Source: Bifidobacterium goeldii
GTDB taxonomy: Bacteria > Actinomycetota > Actinomycetes > Actinomycetales > Bifidobacteriaceae
Direction of reading: 5' to 3'
Assembly: GCF_003951095.1 (NCBI RefSeq)
Contig: NZ_QXGL01000001.1
Location: forward strand, 682,001-746,000
Length of the DNA: 64,000 nucleotides
How positions within the stretch are numbered: position 1 is the first letter of the stretch; each line of letters begins with the position of its first letter. The notes below the pieces were generated by a model that had not been told where the DNA came from, made no database searches, and saw only the letters and a program-made list of their open reading frames with translations. A program made the translations under genes and the position numbers. Below, piece after piece: positions 56,892-64,000 of the stretch.

Positions 56892-59381
56892 TCAGCCGCG
56901 CAGAAGAATCTCCGCAAGCACGGATTTGACAGCTGATGGCATGTGCGAATCGGAGCAATCTTCCATATCGTCACTGCTCACGTGTTCCATCGCATCAAGC
57001 GAAGGCAACGCCAGCGGGCCGTCGTGGCGAATAGCCGCATACGTGCGTTCCTTGGTCAGGTAGCGCATGTCAGCATGCATAAGCGCGTCAAACGCATCCT
57101 GCACATACGGGTTTGCAGCGATAGGCGCATTGGCAAACTGCACACGCACTTGGGCGCTGCTCGATGCTGTAACAGTCACGCTCAGGCTGAGCGTATGCTC
57201 GTCATACTGCGCGTTCGCCGTCGCCGGAAGATCATCCACCGTGGCACTCACGGTACCCTGAGCCACGCCGCGCAACGTAATCGTCCACGTACGGGTTGCG
57301 GGAACAGCGTCCGCCGCACCTGCAACCGGAGCGATTACCACTTCAGTCACATCATCACCGTCTGCAACCGGTGTCATTGTGATGTCCGTAGTCGCATTTG
57401 CACCATGACCGTCATCCTCACGCAGCGTAAACGAACCAGCCGCGCCAGGGAATGCCAGCACAGTCAATGCTTGCGGATTATCAACGCCGTTCACTGGGCT
57501 ATCAGTACCATCGCCAAGCTCCTGCAACGGCACGATCGCTCCAGCCTTCGCAAACACCGGAATGCGGTCAATGCCACGCCACACGCCAATACGGCGGCCA
57601 TCAGGCGCCGAGGAGGCATAGCGACGGCCATCAAACAAGTCGAACCATTCACCGCGTGGCAGCCACACGTCGCACGAAGCACGATGTGAAGCCTTATCCA
57701 TCGGCGAAGTAATCGGAGCTACGAGCAGCTGCGAGCCAAACAGGAACTCGTTCGGCACGGTGTACGCGTGATCATTGTCCGGCTCCAGCCAATACATCGG
57801 TCGCACAATCGGCGTGCCTTCTTGAGCTGCAACATGATTCATCGTGTGCAAGTACGGCAGCAACCGGTGGCGCAAACGCAACGACTCATTCATCGACTCG
57901 CGATATTCCGGCTTGAAATTCCACGGTTCCTTGCCATTGAACGGCGAATCAGTGGAGTGCAGTCGGTTAATGGGGCTGAACACGCCGAGCTGATACCAGC
58001 GCGCTTCCAGCTCCTCATCACGGTAGCCGAACATGTGGCCGCCAATATCGTGACTCCACCAACCGTAGCCAATATTGGACGCGGTAGCAGTGAAGTACGG
58101 CTGGAATTGCAACGATTCCCACGTCACAATCGTGTCGCCGGAGAAGCCGACCGGGTAACGGTGCGAGCCAGGGCCAGCATAGCGGGAGAACGTCAAAGGC
58201 TCGTGGCCTTCACGCCCAGAGTCGAGATAGTGCAAGTGGTTGAGCGCCCACAGCGGGTCAAGACCCTTCTGACGCGTCACACCACCCTGCTGCCAGTCCA
58301 CCCACCAGAAATCAACACCCTGCTGCTCGAGGTCATGATGCACGTCAAGATACGTGTTAACAAACTTCGGGTTTGTCAGATCGAATTCCACCGGTTGCTC
58401 ACTGCTTGGATCAATGTCCATTTGAGCGGCAGCCTTCGGATAGCAGTCTTCGAATGCGCGAATACCGTCACGCGGGTGATCGTTCAGCGTGACTCGGTAG
58501 CCGCGCTGGTGCAAGCCATTCAAGAAGTGTTCTGGATCCGGAATCAGCTTGCGATTCCACGTGTAGCCAGTCCAACCAGAGCCGTACTTCGGGTCAACAT
58601 CGTCAACGAGATGCCAGTCCATATCAATCACGGCCACCGTGAATGGCAAGCGTTCGCGTTCAAAGCGGTCTGCGAGCGCCAAGTATTCATCGGTGGTGTA
58701 CCGGTGGAAGCGGCTCCACCAGTTGCCGAGCGCCCAACGCGGCAGTAGCGGCGTGTCGCCTGACAGTCGGTAGAAGTCGCGTACTGCGGCGGCGTAATCA
58801 TGACCGTGACCGAAGAAGTACAGGTCTGTTTCGGCGTGTTCACGCGGTGTGATGCGCGTACCGACGGTGGGGTTTGCATCGTCGGAAACGATGAGATTCG
58901 AGGCTGAGTCGTCGAGTACCGCCCAACCATCGCGTGATACGACGCCGAGTCCCAGCGGGATCTCACCGTTCGCCCAGTCGAGGGTACGCGCGGTGCCGCG
59001 CAGGTTGCCGCTTTGCGCCTCACCATAGTGCCATGTGTTGGTTTTGGTGTTCTTGACACCTTTGACGACGATGCTTAATCCTTCTTTGCTAAAGGGCTTG
59101 CGATCGTAGGTCAGGCGCAGCGATGGCGTTTCTATAACAAGCAGACCATCAGCTTCAGATACCGTATAGTGCACGGATTGACCAAAGTTGCGACGCACAG
59201 CCATTTGTGTTGCTGCATCTTCAAAAACGCCTTCATCAGACCATTCCAGACGCAGTAGTGCATCTGACAGAATGCCAATACGCCAATTGGTGCCAGAAAC
59301 AATAGCTTCTGGATTCATTACTGGTTCCAGTTGCATTGTGGGATTCATCGGATGCGTGTCAGGTAAGTGTGATTCATACAT
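56892..59381 (-). CDS. GH31 alpha-glucosidase
   Basis: An 829-residue intracellular glycoside hydrolase family 31 enzyme starting at ATG 59381 behind AAAGGAG. The N-terminal beta domain ends before ALGNWWSRFHRYTTDEYLAL and VAVIDMDWHLVDD. The nucleophile is in VDFWWVDWQQGG and the acid/base in HRYPVGFSGDTIVTWESL, followed by NIGYGWWSHDIGGHMFGYRD. It releases glucose from alpha-glucosides. It is divergent from the sugar importer across one palindromic operator, so uptake and hydrolysis are likely co-induced. Confidence 0.94.
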   Translation of the reverse strand: MYESHLPDTHPMNPTMQLEPVMNPEAIVSGTNWRIGILSDALLRLEWSDEGVFEDAATQMAVRRNFGQSVHYTVSEADGLLVIETPSLRLTYDRKPFSKEGLSIVVKGVKNTKTNTWHYGEAQSGNLRGTARTLDWANGEIPLGLGVVSRDGWAVLDDSASNLIVSDDANPTVGTRITPREHAETDLYFFGHGHDYAAAVRDFYRLSGDTPLLPRWALGNWWSRFHRYTTDEYLALADRFERERLPFTVAVIDMDWHLVDDVDPKYGSGWTGYTWNRKLIPDPEHFLNGLHQRGYRVTLNDHPRDGIRAFEDCYPKAAAQMDIDPSSEQPVEFDLTNPKFVNTYLDVHHDLEQQGVDFWWVDWQQGGVTRQKGLDPLWALNHLHYLDSGREGHEPLTFSRYAGPGSHRYPVGFSGDTIVTWESLQFQPYFTATASNIGYGWWSHDIGGHMFGYRDEELEARWYQLGVFSPINRLHSTDSPFNGKEPWNFKPEYRESMNESLRLRHRLLPYLHTMNHVAAQEGTPIVRPMYWLEPDNDHAYTVPNEFLFGSQLLVAPITSPMDKASHRASCDVWLPRGEWFDLFDGRRYASSAPDGRRIGVWRGIDRIPVFAKAGAIVPLQELGDGTDSPVNGVDNPQALTVLAFPGAAGSFTLREDDGHGANATTDITMTPVADGDDVTEVVIAPVAGAADAVPATRTWTITLRGVAQGTVSATVDDLPATANAQYDEHTLSLSVTVTASSSAQVRVQFANAPIAANPYVQDAFDALMHADMRYLTKERTYAAIRHDGPLALPSLDAMEHVSSDDMEDCSDSHMPSAVKSVLAEILLRG

Positions 59382-59437
59382 ACGGATGCACTCCTTTGTT
59401 GCCTTATGTTTGATGAACTTGATCATACATTTTTCCG

Positions 59438-59467
59438 ACACGATTTGCAACCGGATGCAAAACGTGT
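59438..59467. promoter_or_regulatory. 30-bp palindromic operator between alpha-glucosidase and importer
   Basis: The core TTTGCAACCGGATGCAAA (59444-59461) is a near-perfect palindrome. Matching ACACG/CGTGT outer arms extend it to 30 bases. This is the pattern of LacI-family maltose-type operators. It can serve both divergent genes. Similar half-sites ATGCAACCGGAG (61438-61449) and CACCGGTTGCATG (63125-63137) occur near the binding-protein and regulator genes. Confidence 0.8.
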
Positions 59468-59600
59468 TATTGTTTCAACCATCAGCAACGGCAAGCTTCC
59501 TCAAAACAAAAGGAAATAAGCATTGCACACGGTGACATTCACGGTGACATACACTGTATGATCACCGCGTTGATCTCAGGGAGGAGACGATGACTCAGCA

Positions 59601-60455
59601 ATGATTACCATGACTGGAAAAGCAATACGGAGGTGGTGGGCACTGTTCGCACTGCCAACCGCTCTCGCATTCATCGTGGCGTTCATCATCCCGCTAGCAA
59701 TGGGTATCTATCTGAGCTTCACAAGCTTCAGGACGATGACAGATGCAAAGTGGACCGGCCTTGACAACTACCGTCAAGCGTTCAGCGACCCCGAATTCGC
59801 TAACGCACTGTGGCGCACGGTAGCCTTCACCATCGTGGTTACCGTCCTGGTGAATGTCATCGCCTTCGCCGTTGGCTACATGTTCACCAAGGCAATGAAG
59901 GGTGCAAACCTCTTCCGCTCGGTGTTCTTCATGCCAAACCTCATTGGTGGCATTATCTTGGGCTACATCTGGCAGCTGCTGCTTAACGGTGTGCTCGCCC
60001 TGTTTGATAAGTCGCTTACCTACTCCGCTGTCTACGGCTTCTGGGGCATGGTTATCCTGTTCTGCTGGCAGCAGATCGGCTATATGATGGTCATCTACAT
60101 CGCTGGCTTCCAAAGCCTTCCGGGTGATCTGCTCGAAGCCGCACAGGTTGACGGTGCTTCCGGCCGTCAGATCCTCTTCCGCATTACTATCCCGCTGATG
60201 ATGCCGTCGATCACCGTGTGCAGCTTCCTGACGGTTGCAAATGGTTTCAAGATGTTCGATCAGAACTTGGCGTTGACCAACGGCGCCCCGTCCAACACTT
60301 CCGAAATGCTCGCACTGAACATCTACCGCACGATGTATAGCCGTACCGGCTTTGAAGGTGTTGCACAGGCTAAGGCTGTCATCTTCTTCATCATCGTTGC
60401 AATTGTTGCAATCATTCAGAACCGCATCACCACTTCCAAGGAGGTCCAGGCATGA
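59601..60455 (+). CDS. ABC sugar transporter permease, MalF-like
   Basis: A 284-residue membrane permease with six helices, beginning WWALFALPTALAFIVAFIIP. The permease coupling loop is LPGDLLEAAQVDGASGRQIL followed by FRITIPLMMPSIT. Its ATG (59601) overlaps the stop of a tiny frame MTQQ that sits behind the only good ribosome site (GGGAGGAGACG). It overlaps the next permease by four bases. The ATPase is probably a shared MsiK-type protein encoded elsewhere. Confidence 0.93.
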   Translation: MITMTGKAIRRWWALFALPTALAFIVAFIIPLAMGIYLSFTSFRTMTDAKWTGLDNYRQAFSDPEFANALWRTVAFTIVVTVLVNVIAFAVGYMFTKAMKGANLFRSVFFMPNLIGGIILGYIWQLLLNGVLALFDKSLTYSAVYGFWGMVILFCWQQIGYMMVIYIAGFQSLPGDLLEAAQVDGASGRQILFRITIPLMMPSITVCSFLTVANGFKMFDQNLALTNGAPSNTSEMLALNIYRTMYSRTGFEGVAQAKAVIFFIIVAIVAIIQNRITTSKEVQA

Positions 60456-61288
60456 CCGACAAGCTCAAGCACGGATGGTTGTGGACCGCGATCTTCGCTG
60501 TGGTCTCTCTGGCCTGGATTTACCCGATCATCCTGGTCATTATCAACTCGTTCAAGAAGCGCGCCTACATCTCCAAGGACGTGTTCTCTATCCCCGCCGG
60601 CAAGTCCTTTGTTGGCCTCGAAAACTACGAGCGCGGTATTGAAAAAACTGACATGCTCGCCAGCTTCGGTTGGACTATTGTCATCACGCTGGGTTCGGTT
60701 GCACTCATCCTGCTGTGCTGCTCGATGTGCGCATGGTGGATTGTGCGCGTGAACAACTGGGTTGCGAAGACGATGTACGTAGCGTTCATCTTCAGTATCG
60801 TCGTCCCCTTCCAGATGGTGATGTTCCCGCTGTCCAAGATCACCGACATGTTGAGCTTGAACACCCCGTGGGGCATGTGGATTATCTACTTGGGCTTCGG
60901 CGCAGGCCTGCCAGTGTTCATTTTCACTGGTATCGTCAAGTCGATTCCCGCTGAAATTGAAGAAGCTGCAATGATTGACGGCGCTACCCCGCTGCGCACA
61001 TTCTTCACGATTGTGCTGCCGATGATGCGCCCCGGCTTAGTGTCGGTTGGCATCCTCGAAATCATGTGGGTGTGGAACGACTTCCTGATGCCGTACCTGT
61101 CCCTCGACCTGCAGCGCTTCAAGACTCTGTCCATCGCCATCCAGTATCTGCGCGGCGGATACGGTTCGGTTGATATGGGCGCCCTGATGGCTGCACTGGT
61201 GCTCGCGATCCTGCCGATCGTGATCTTCTACCTGTGCTGCCAGAAGTACATCGTCAAGGGTGTGACCGCCGGCGCCGTTAAGGGCTGA
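60452..61288 (+). CDS. ABC sugar transporter permease, MalG-like
   Basis: A 278-residue permease, partner of the MalF-like protein. It begins HGWLWTAIFAVVSLAWIYPI, has six helices, and carries the coupling motif IPAEIEEAAMIDGATPLRTF followed by FTIVLPMMRPGL. Start and stop codons overlap with the upstream permease (ATGA), so translation is coupled. It ends near two hairpins in the gap before the binding-protein gene. Confidence 0.94.
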   Translation: MTDKLKHGWLWTAIFAVVSLAWIYPIILVIINSFKKRAYISKDVFSIPAGKSFVGLENYERGIEKTDMLASFGWTIVITLGSVALILLCCSMCAWWIVRVNNWVAKTMYVAFIFSIVVPFQMVMFPLSKITDMLSLNTPWGMWIIYLGFGAGLPVFIFTGIVKSIPAEIEEAAMIDGATPLRTFFTIVLPMMRPGLVSVGILEIMWVWNDFLMPYLSLDLQRFKTLSIAIQYLRGGYGSVDMGALMAALVLAILPIVIFYLCCQKYIVKGVTAGAVKG

Positions 61289-61303
61289 CCGGTCCACCCC
61301 GGT

Positions 61304-61386
61304 GCTAGCGTATGCCGAACGCTAGTGCTGTTCCTCCTTCCCTCATGGTTGGCGGCGGCAACCTTCCGCATAAACCGCCGCCAACC
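61304..61386 (+). terminator. Intercistronic hairpins between permeases and binding protein
   Basis: Two stems lie in the 304-base gap 61289-61592. The first is CTAGCGT (61305-61311) with ACGCTAG (61319-61325). The stronger second is GGTTGGCGGCGG (61347-61358) with CCGCCGCCAACC (61375-61386). They could end part of the permease transcripts or protect RNA ends. Downstream, the gap has an operator-like ATGCAACCGGAG (61438-61449) and the binding-protein ribosome site (AAAGGAAAGG). Confidence 0.65.
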
Positions 61387-61592
61387 GTTCCCTCCCCCAC
61401 TTTCAATGACATTGCGATGCAATACTGCATGTCATAATGCAACCGGAGTCATTTTGTGCACTGATGCACACGTACTCATCCAACATCGCAATCAACCATT
61501 CACTCTTACCCCTCATAACCCAATCAACTAAATAATCAAAGCCAAACGAATCCAGCGAAGGATTCGTCAATGGAAAAGGAAAGGAAACCACC

Positions 61593-62951
61593 ATGAAGAA
61601 GCAGATCAAGGCCATCGCCTCCATCGCGGCACTGTCGATGATGGTCGGCACGCTCGCGGCCTGCGGCGGCAGCACTGCAGACCCGAACAAGGGCAAGGTC
61701 TATTTCGTCAACAACAAGGCAGAGGTCGTTGACCAGCTTGACGATCTGGCCAAGGAGTACACCAAGGAAACTGGCGTTGAGGTGAAGGTCCTCTCCGCTG
61801 CAAACAACTACGACAACACCCTTGCTTCCGAGCTGGCTAAGTCTGACGCCCCGACCATGTGGAGCATCACCGGCTACCCGAACTTCGCTAAGTGGAAGGA
61901 TTACATGGAGCCGGTTGACGACTCCGCCGCCTACAAGCTGCTCACCGATGAAGGTAAGGCTAACTCCTACCAGGCTGACGGCCACCACTACACGCTGCCG
62001 TACGCCGCTGAATGGTACGGCATCATCTACAACAAGAAGATCGTCAACGAGTACGCTTCCAAGGATTACGCAAAGATCAAGTCCGACAAGGACATCACCA
62101 ACTACGACGTGCTCAAGGAAGTCGTCGAAGACATGCAGAAGCACAAGGATGACCTGGGCATCGACGGCGCATTCTCCTCGCCGGGCATGGACTCCTCCAA
62201 CGGCTACCGCTGGGCTTCCCACATGACTCGTATCCCGCTGGCCTTCGAATACAAGGACAACAACACGACGTTCATGAAGGAAATCAAGGGCACCTACGTC
62301 GACAACTACAAGGATCTGTTCGACCTAGAGATGGACAACAGCCCGACCCCGCGTTCCATGCTCACCTCCAAGACCTATGAGGATGTCACCAGCGAATTCG
62401 CTCTCGGCCAGGTTGCTTTCTACACCAACGGTGTGTGGGCTTACACCCAGATCAAGGACAACGAAGTCGCTGACGAAGACCTGGGCATGCTCCCCTACTT
62501 CATGGGCATTCCTGGTGAGGATGCTTACGGCCCGGCTGGTATCTACGACGCTTCTTGGGCAGTGAATAAGAACGCTAGCGAGAAGGATAAGAAGGCTACC
62601 TTCGACTTCATCGAGTGGCTGTTCAGCTCTGAGAAGGGCAAGAAGGCTATGAGCCAGGACATGGGCTTCGCTGTGCCGAGCACCGCATACGGCGATGACG
62701 ACCAGCCGGCTAACCCGCTGACCAAGGCTGCTCGCGCTTACCTGACCGCTGGCAAGCCGAGCGTGCGCTCCTTCTCCACTCTCGATGCTTGGGGCCAGGG
62801 CGTGCTGGATGCTCTCGTTGAGTACGTCAACGAGACCGGCGACTGGTCCAAGGTCCGCGACGCTTACGTCAACGGCTGGAAGACTGAGTGGGCTACCGAA
62901 GAGAAGACCATCGGCATGCTGCCGGAAGCCACTGCTTTCGATGCTGAGTGA
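61593..62951 (+). CDS. ABC transporter maltose/oligosaccharide-binding lipoprotein, MalE-like
   Basis: A 452-residue solute-binding lipoprotein with signal peptide and lipobox: KKQIKAIASIAALSMMVGTL then AACGGSTADP. Typical parts are YTLPYAAEWYGIIYNKKIVN, VTSEFALGQVAFYTNGVWAY and DFIEWLFSSEKGKKAMSQDM. The codon choice is strongly biased to C-ending optimal codons and the ribosome site is strong, so high expression is likely, as usual for binding proteins. It pairs with the two upstream permeases. Alpha-glucosides are the inferred ligand from the divergent GH31 gene. Confidence 0.94.
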   Translation: MKKQIKAIASIAALSMMVGTLAACGGSTADPNKGKVYFVNNKAEVVDQLDDLAKEYTKETGVEVKVLSAANNYDNTLASELAKSDAPTMWSITGYPNFAKWKDYMEPVDDSAAYKLLTDEGKANSYQADGHHYTLPYAAEWYGIIYNKKIVNEYASKDYAKIKSDKDITNYDVLKEVVEDMQKHKDDLGIDGAFSSPGMDSSNGYRWASHMTRIPLAFEYKDNNTTFMKEIKGTYVDNYKDLFDLEMDNSPTPRSMLTSKTYEDVTSEFALGQVAFYTNGVWAYTQIKDNEVADEDLGMLPYFMGIPGEDAYGPAGIYDASWAVNKNASEKDKKATFDFIEWLFSSEKGKKAMSQDMGFAVPSTAYGDDDQPANPLTKAARAYLTAGKPSVRSFSTLDAWGQGVLDALVEYVNETGDWSKVRDAYVNGWKTEWATEEKTIGMLPEATAFDAE

Positions 62952-62999
62952 GTCTCCTATCATTCAGTTCGATTGCTAACTGAATGAGTTGATATCACC

Positions 63000-63036
63000 G
63001 CGGGGATCATACACAGGTATGGTCCCCGCTTTTTTG
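63000..63036 (+). terminator. Rho-independent terminator after the binding-protein gene
   Basis: Stem GCGGGGATCAT (63000-63010) with ATGGTCCCCGC (63019-63029), one G-T pair, then TTTTTT. Preceded by a smaller hairpin ATTCAGTT/AACTGAAT at 62962-62985. Confidence 0.93.
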
Positions 63037-63145
63037 TATTTATTTACGCGACTTTGTGTTCATTGATTGCTGCTGTGGTGCATCATGTGATTGCGCAATC
63101 GCATGATGCGCCACAATCGTATGCCACCGGTTGCATGCATATAAA

Positions 63146-63179
63146 AAGCGACATCGGATGAATGTATCCGATGTCGCTT
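63146..63179 (-). terminator. Terminator hairpin of the LacI gene
   Basis: Perfect 13-bp stem AAGCGACATCGGA (63146-63158) with TCCGATGTCGCTT (63167-63179); read on the minus strand it is followed by TTTTTAT. A second, 40-base imperfect palindrome lies at 63075-63114. Confidence 0.85.
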
Positions 63180-63206
63180 ACGTGTTGTTCAGCGATGCTT
63201 GCCGCT

Positions 63207-64000
63207 CTACTTATGTGCAGGCCCCAATGCGCGTGTAGCGCGAGGTGCTGTCGTTGAACCACGCACTACCATCTCAAGCGGGAATTCCTCGAATGGCTGA
63301 GCTACTTTCCGATCGTTAATAATATCGAGCAGTTTCGTTGCCACACTCGAAGCCATTGCGCGCGGATCCTGCCGCACCGTAGTCAAATCCATATCTTGCG
63401 CATAAGTACTGTCATCAAAACCAGTGACTGACACGTCTTCAGGAATACGAATACCAAAATCACGCATCTTGCACATCAGTGGAATAGCAATGCCATCCTC
63501 CTGGCAGCACACTGCAGTAGGCAACTGCGGCAAACCAACAAGATGATTAAACGCCTTGTTGAAATTCGTATCATCATCAGTGATCGGAATGACGATCTGC
63601 TCAAGTCCTTCCTGCTCGCAAATATTGCGATATTCAGCAAGACGGCCGGAAGTACTGAACGGCAGTGTAACCTGCGGATTTCTTCCTACATACGCGATCC
63701 GGCGGTGACCGAGTGAAATAAGGTGACGCATCAGCATGCGCACACCCAGTGCATCGTTCACTGATACGGAGACAGACATGCCTGCATGCGAAGTCGTGTT
63801 GATGCCAGCGATCGGCACGTTCATGGTCATGAGTCGTTCGGATTCCTCAGGATCAACGTCGAACGATGGCACGACCACCGCATCAGCATTACGCCGAGCC
63901 GGCATCGTATCGAAGAACTCGCGACGACTTTGCGTGTCACCAATTGGATAAATCGAAATATCGTAGCCGGCAGGGTGAAGTACGTTGTCTAATCCTTCAA
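63207..64000 (-). CDS. LacI-family regulator, C-terminal part (runs off the window)
   Basis: The frame is open from the window end (EGLDNVLHPAGYDISIYPIG) to the stop at 63207, giving the sensor domain of a LacI/GalR-family regulator. Marks are ADAVVVPSFDVDPEESERLM, LISLGHRRIAYVGRN, EDVSVTGFDDSTYAQDMDLT and TVRQDPRAMA. The helix-turn-helix is outside the window; the ATG at 63905 is internal. It lies convergent to the importer genes and is the likely regulator of the 59438 operator. Confidence 0.93.
   Translation of the reverse strand, partial: EGLDNVLHPAGYDISIYPIGDTQSRREFFDTMPARRNADAVVVPSFDVDPEESERLMTMNVPIAGINTTSHAGMSVSVSVNDALGVRMLMRHLISLGHRRIAYVGRNPQVTLPFSTSGRLAEYRNICEQEGLEQIVIPITDDDTNFNKAFNHLVGLPQLPTAVCCQEDGIAIPLMCKMRDFGIRIPEDVSVTGFDDSTYAQDMDLTTVRQDPRAMASSVATKLLDIINDRKVAQPFEEFPLEMVVRGSTTAPRATRALGPAHK

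Overview
The window looks like a chromosomal stretch of a Bifidobacterium (high-G+C Actinobacterium). Supporting signs are the his operon order with glnA beyond it, the ftsZ-sepF-yggT-divIVA-lspA order typical of Actinobacteria, a fused ThiE-ThiC, a serpin beside a two-component system, and ABC sugar systems of binding protein plus permeases with no ATPase gene beside them. The species cannot be fixed from the sequence. All calls come from reading the translations; no database search was made.

Layout. 1-7.7 kb: the 5' end of glnA, a DUF2252 gene, and the minus-strand run hisD-hisC-hisB-(acidic unknown)-hisH-hisA/priA. 7.8-11.3 kb: a HEPN/MNT toxin-antitoxin pair, an FGGY sugar kinase and an aldo/keto reductase. 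11.4-24.0 kb: an unusual cluster made of a NERD-domain protein with a degenerate FtsK-like domain, a glycine-rich membrane protein, an unknown AT-rich gene, two small paralogous helical proteins, a tail-anchored coiled-coil protein, an EccC/FtsK-type ATPase, and a divergent GrpE / J-TPR-membrane / Hsp70 set. The Hsp70 frame carries an in-frame stop. This is the best candidate for an undescribed system: a chaperone-linked, type VII-like translocation machine.

24-30.5 kb: oleate hydratase, a YhbY RNA-binding protein, an orphan sugar-binding lipoprotein divergent from a LacI regulator (which has an apparent A7 frameshift near its start), and a second aldo/keto reductase. 30.6-43.2 kb: the housekeeping block dnaE, RluA-family synthase, lspA, divIVA, yggT, sepF, ftsZ, dus and glyS. 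43.3-51.1 kb: a GH123-like glycosidase, then a TPP riboswitch driving thiM, thiE-thiC, thiD and a small thiamine-associated protein. The gaps of this locus hold several repeat families, including a two-hairpin repeat whose stems covary between copies.

51.4-56.8 kb: sensor kinase, response regulator, polytopic membrane protein and membrane-anchored serpin. This matches the known bifidobacterial arrangement in which a two-component system controls serpin expression. 56.9-64 kb: a GH31 alpha-glucosidase divergent from a MalF-MalG-MalE-like importer across one 30-bp palindromic operator, followed by a convergent LacI regulator cut by the window end. Together these would import and hydrolyse alpha-glucosides.
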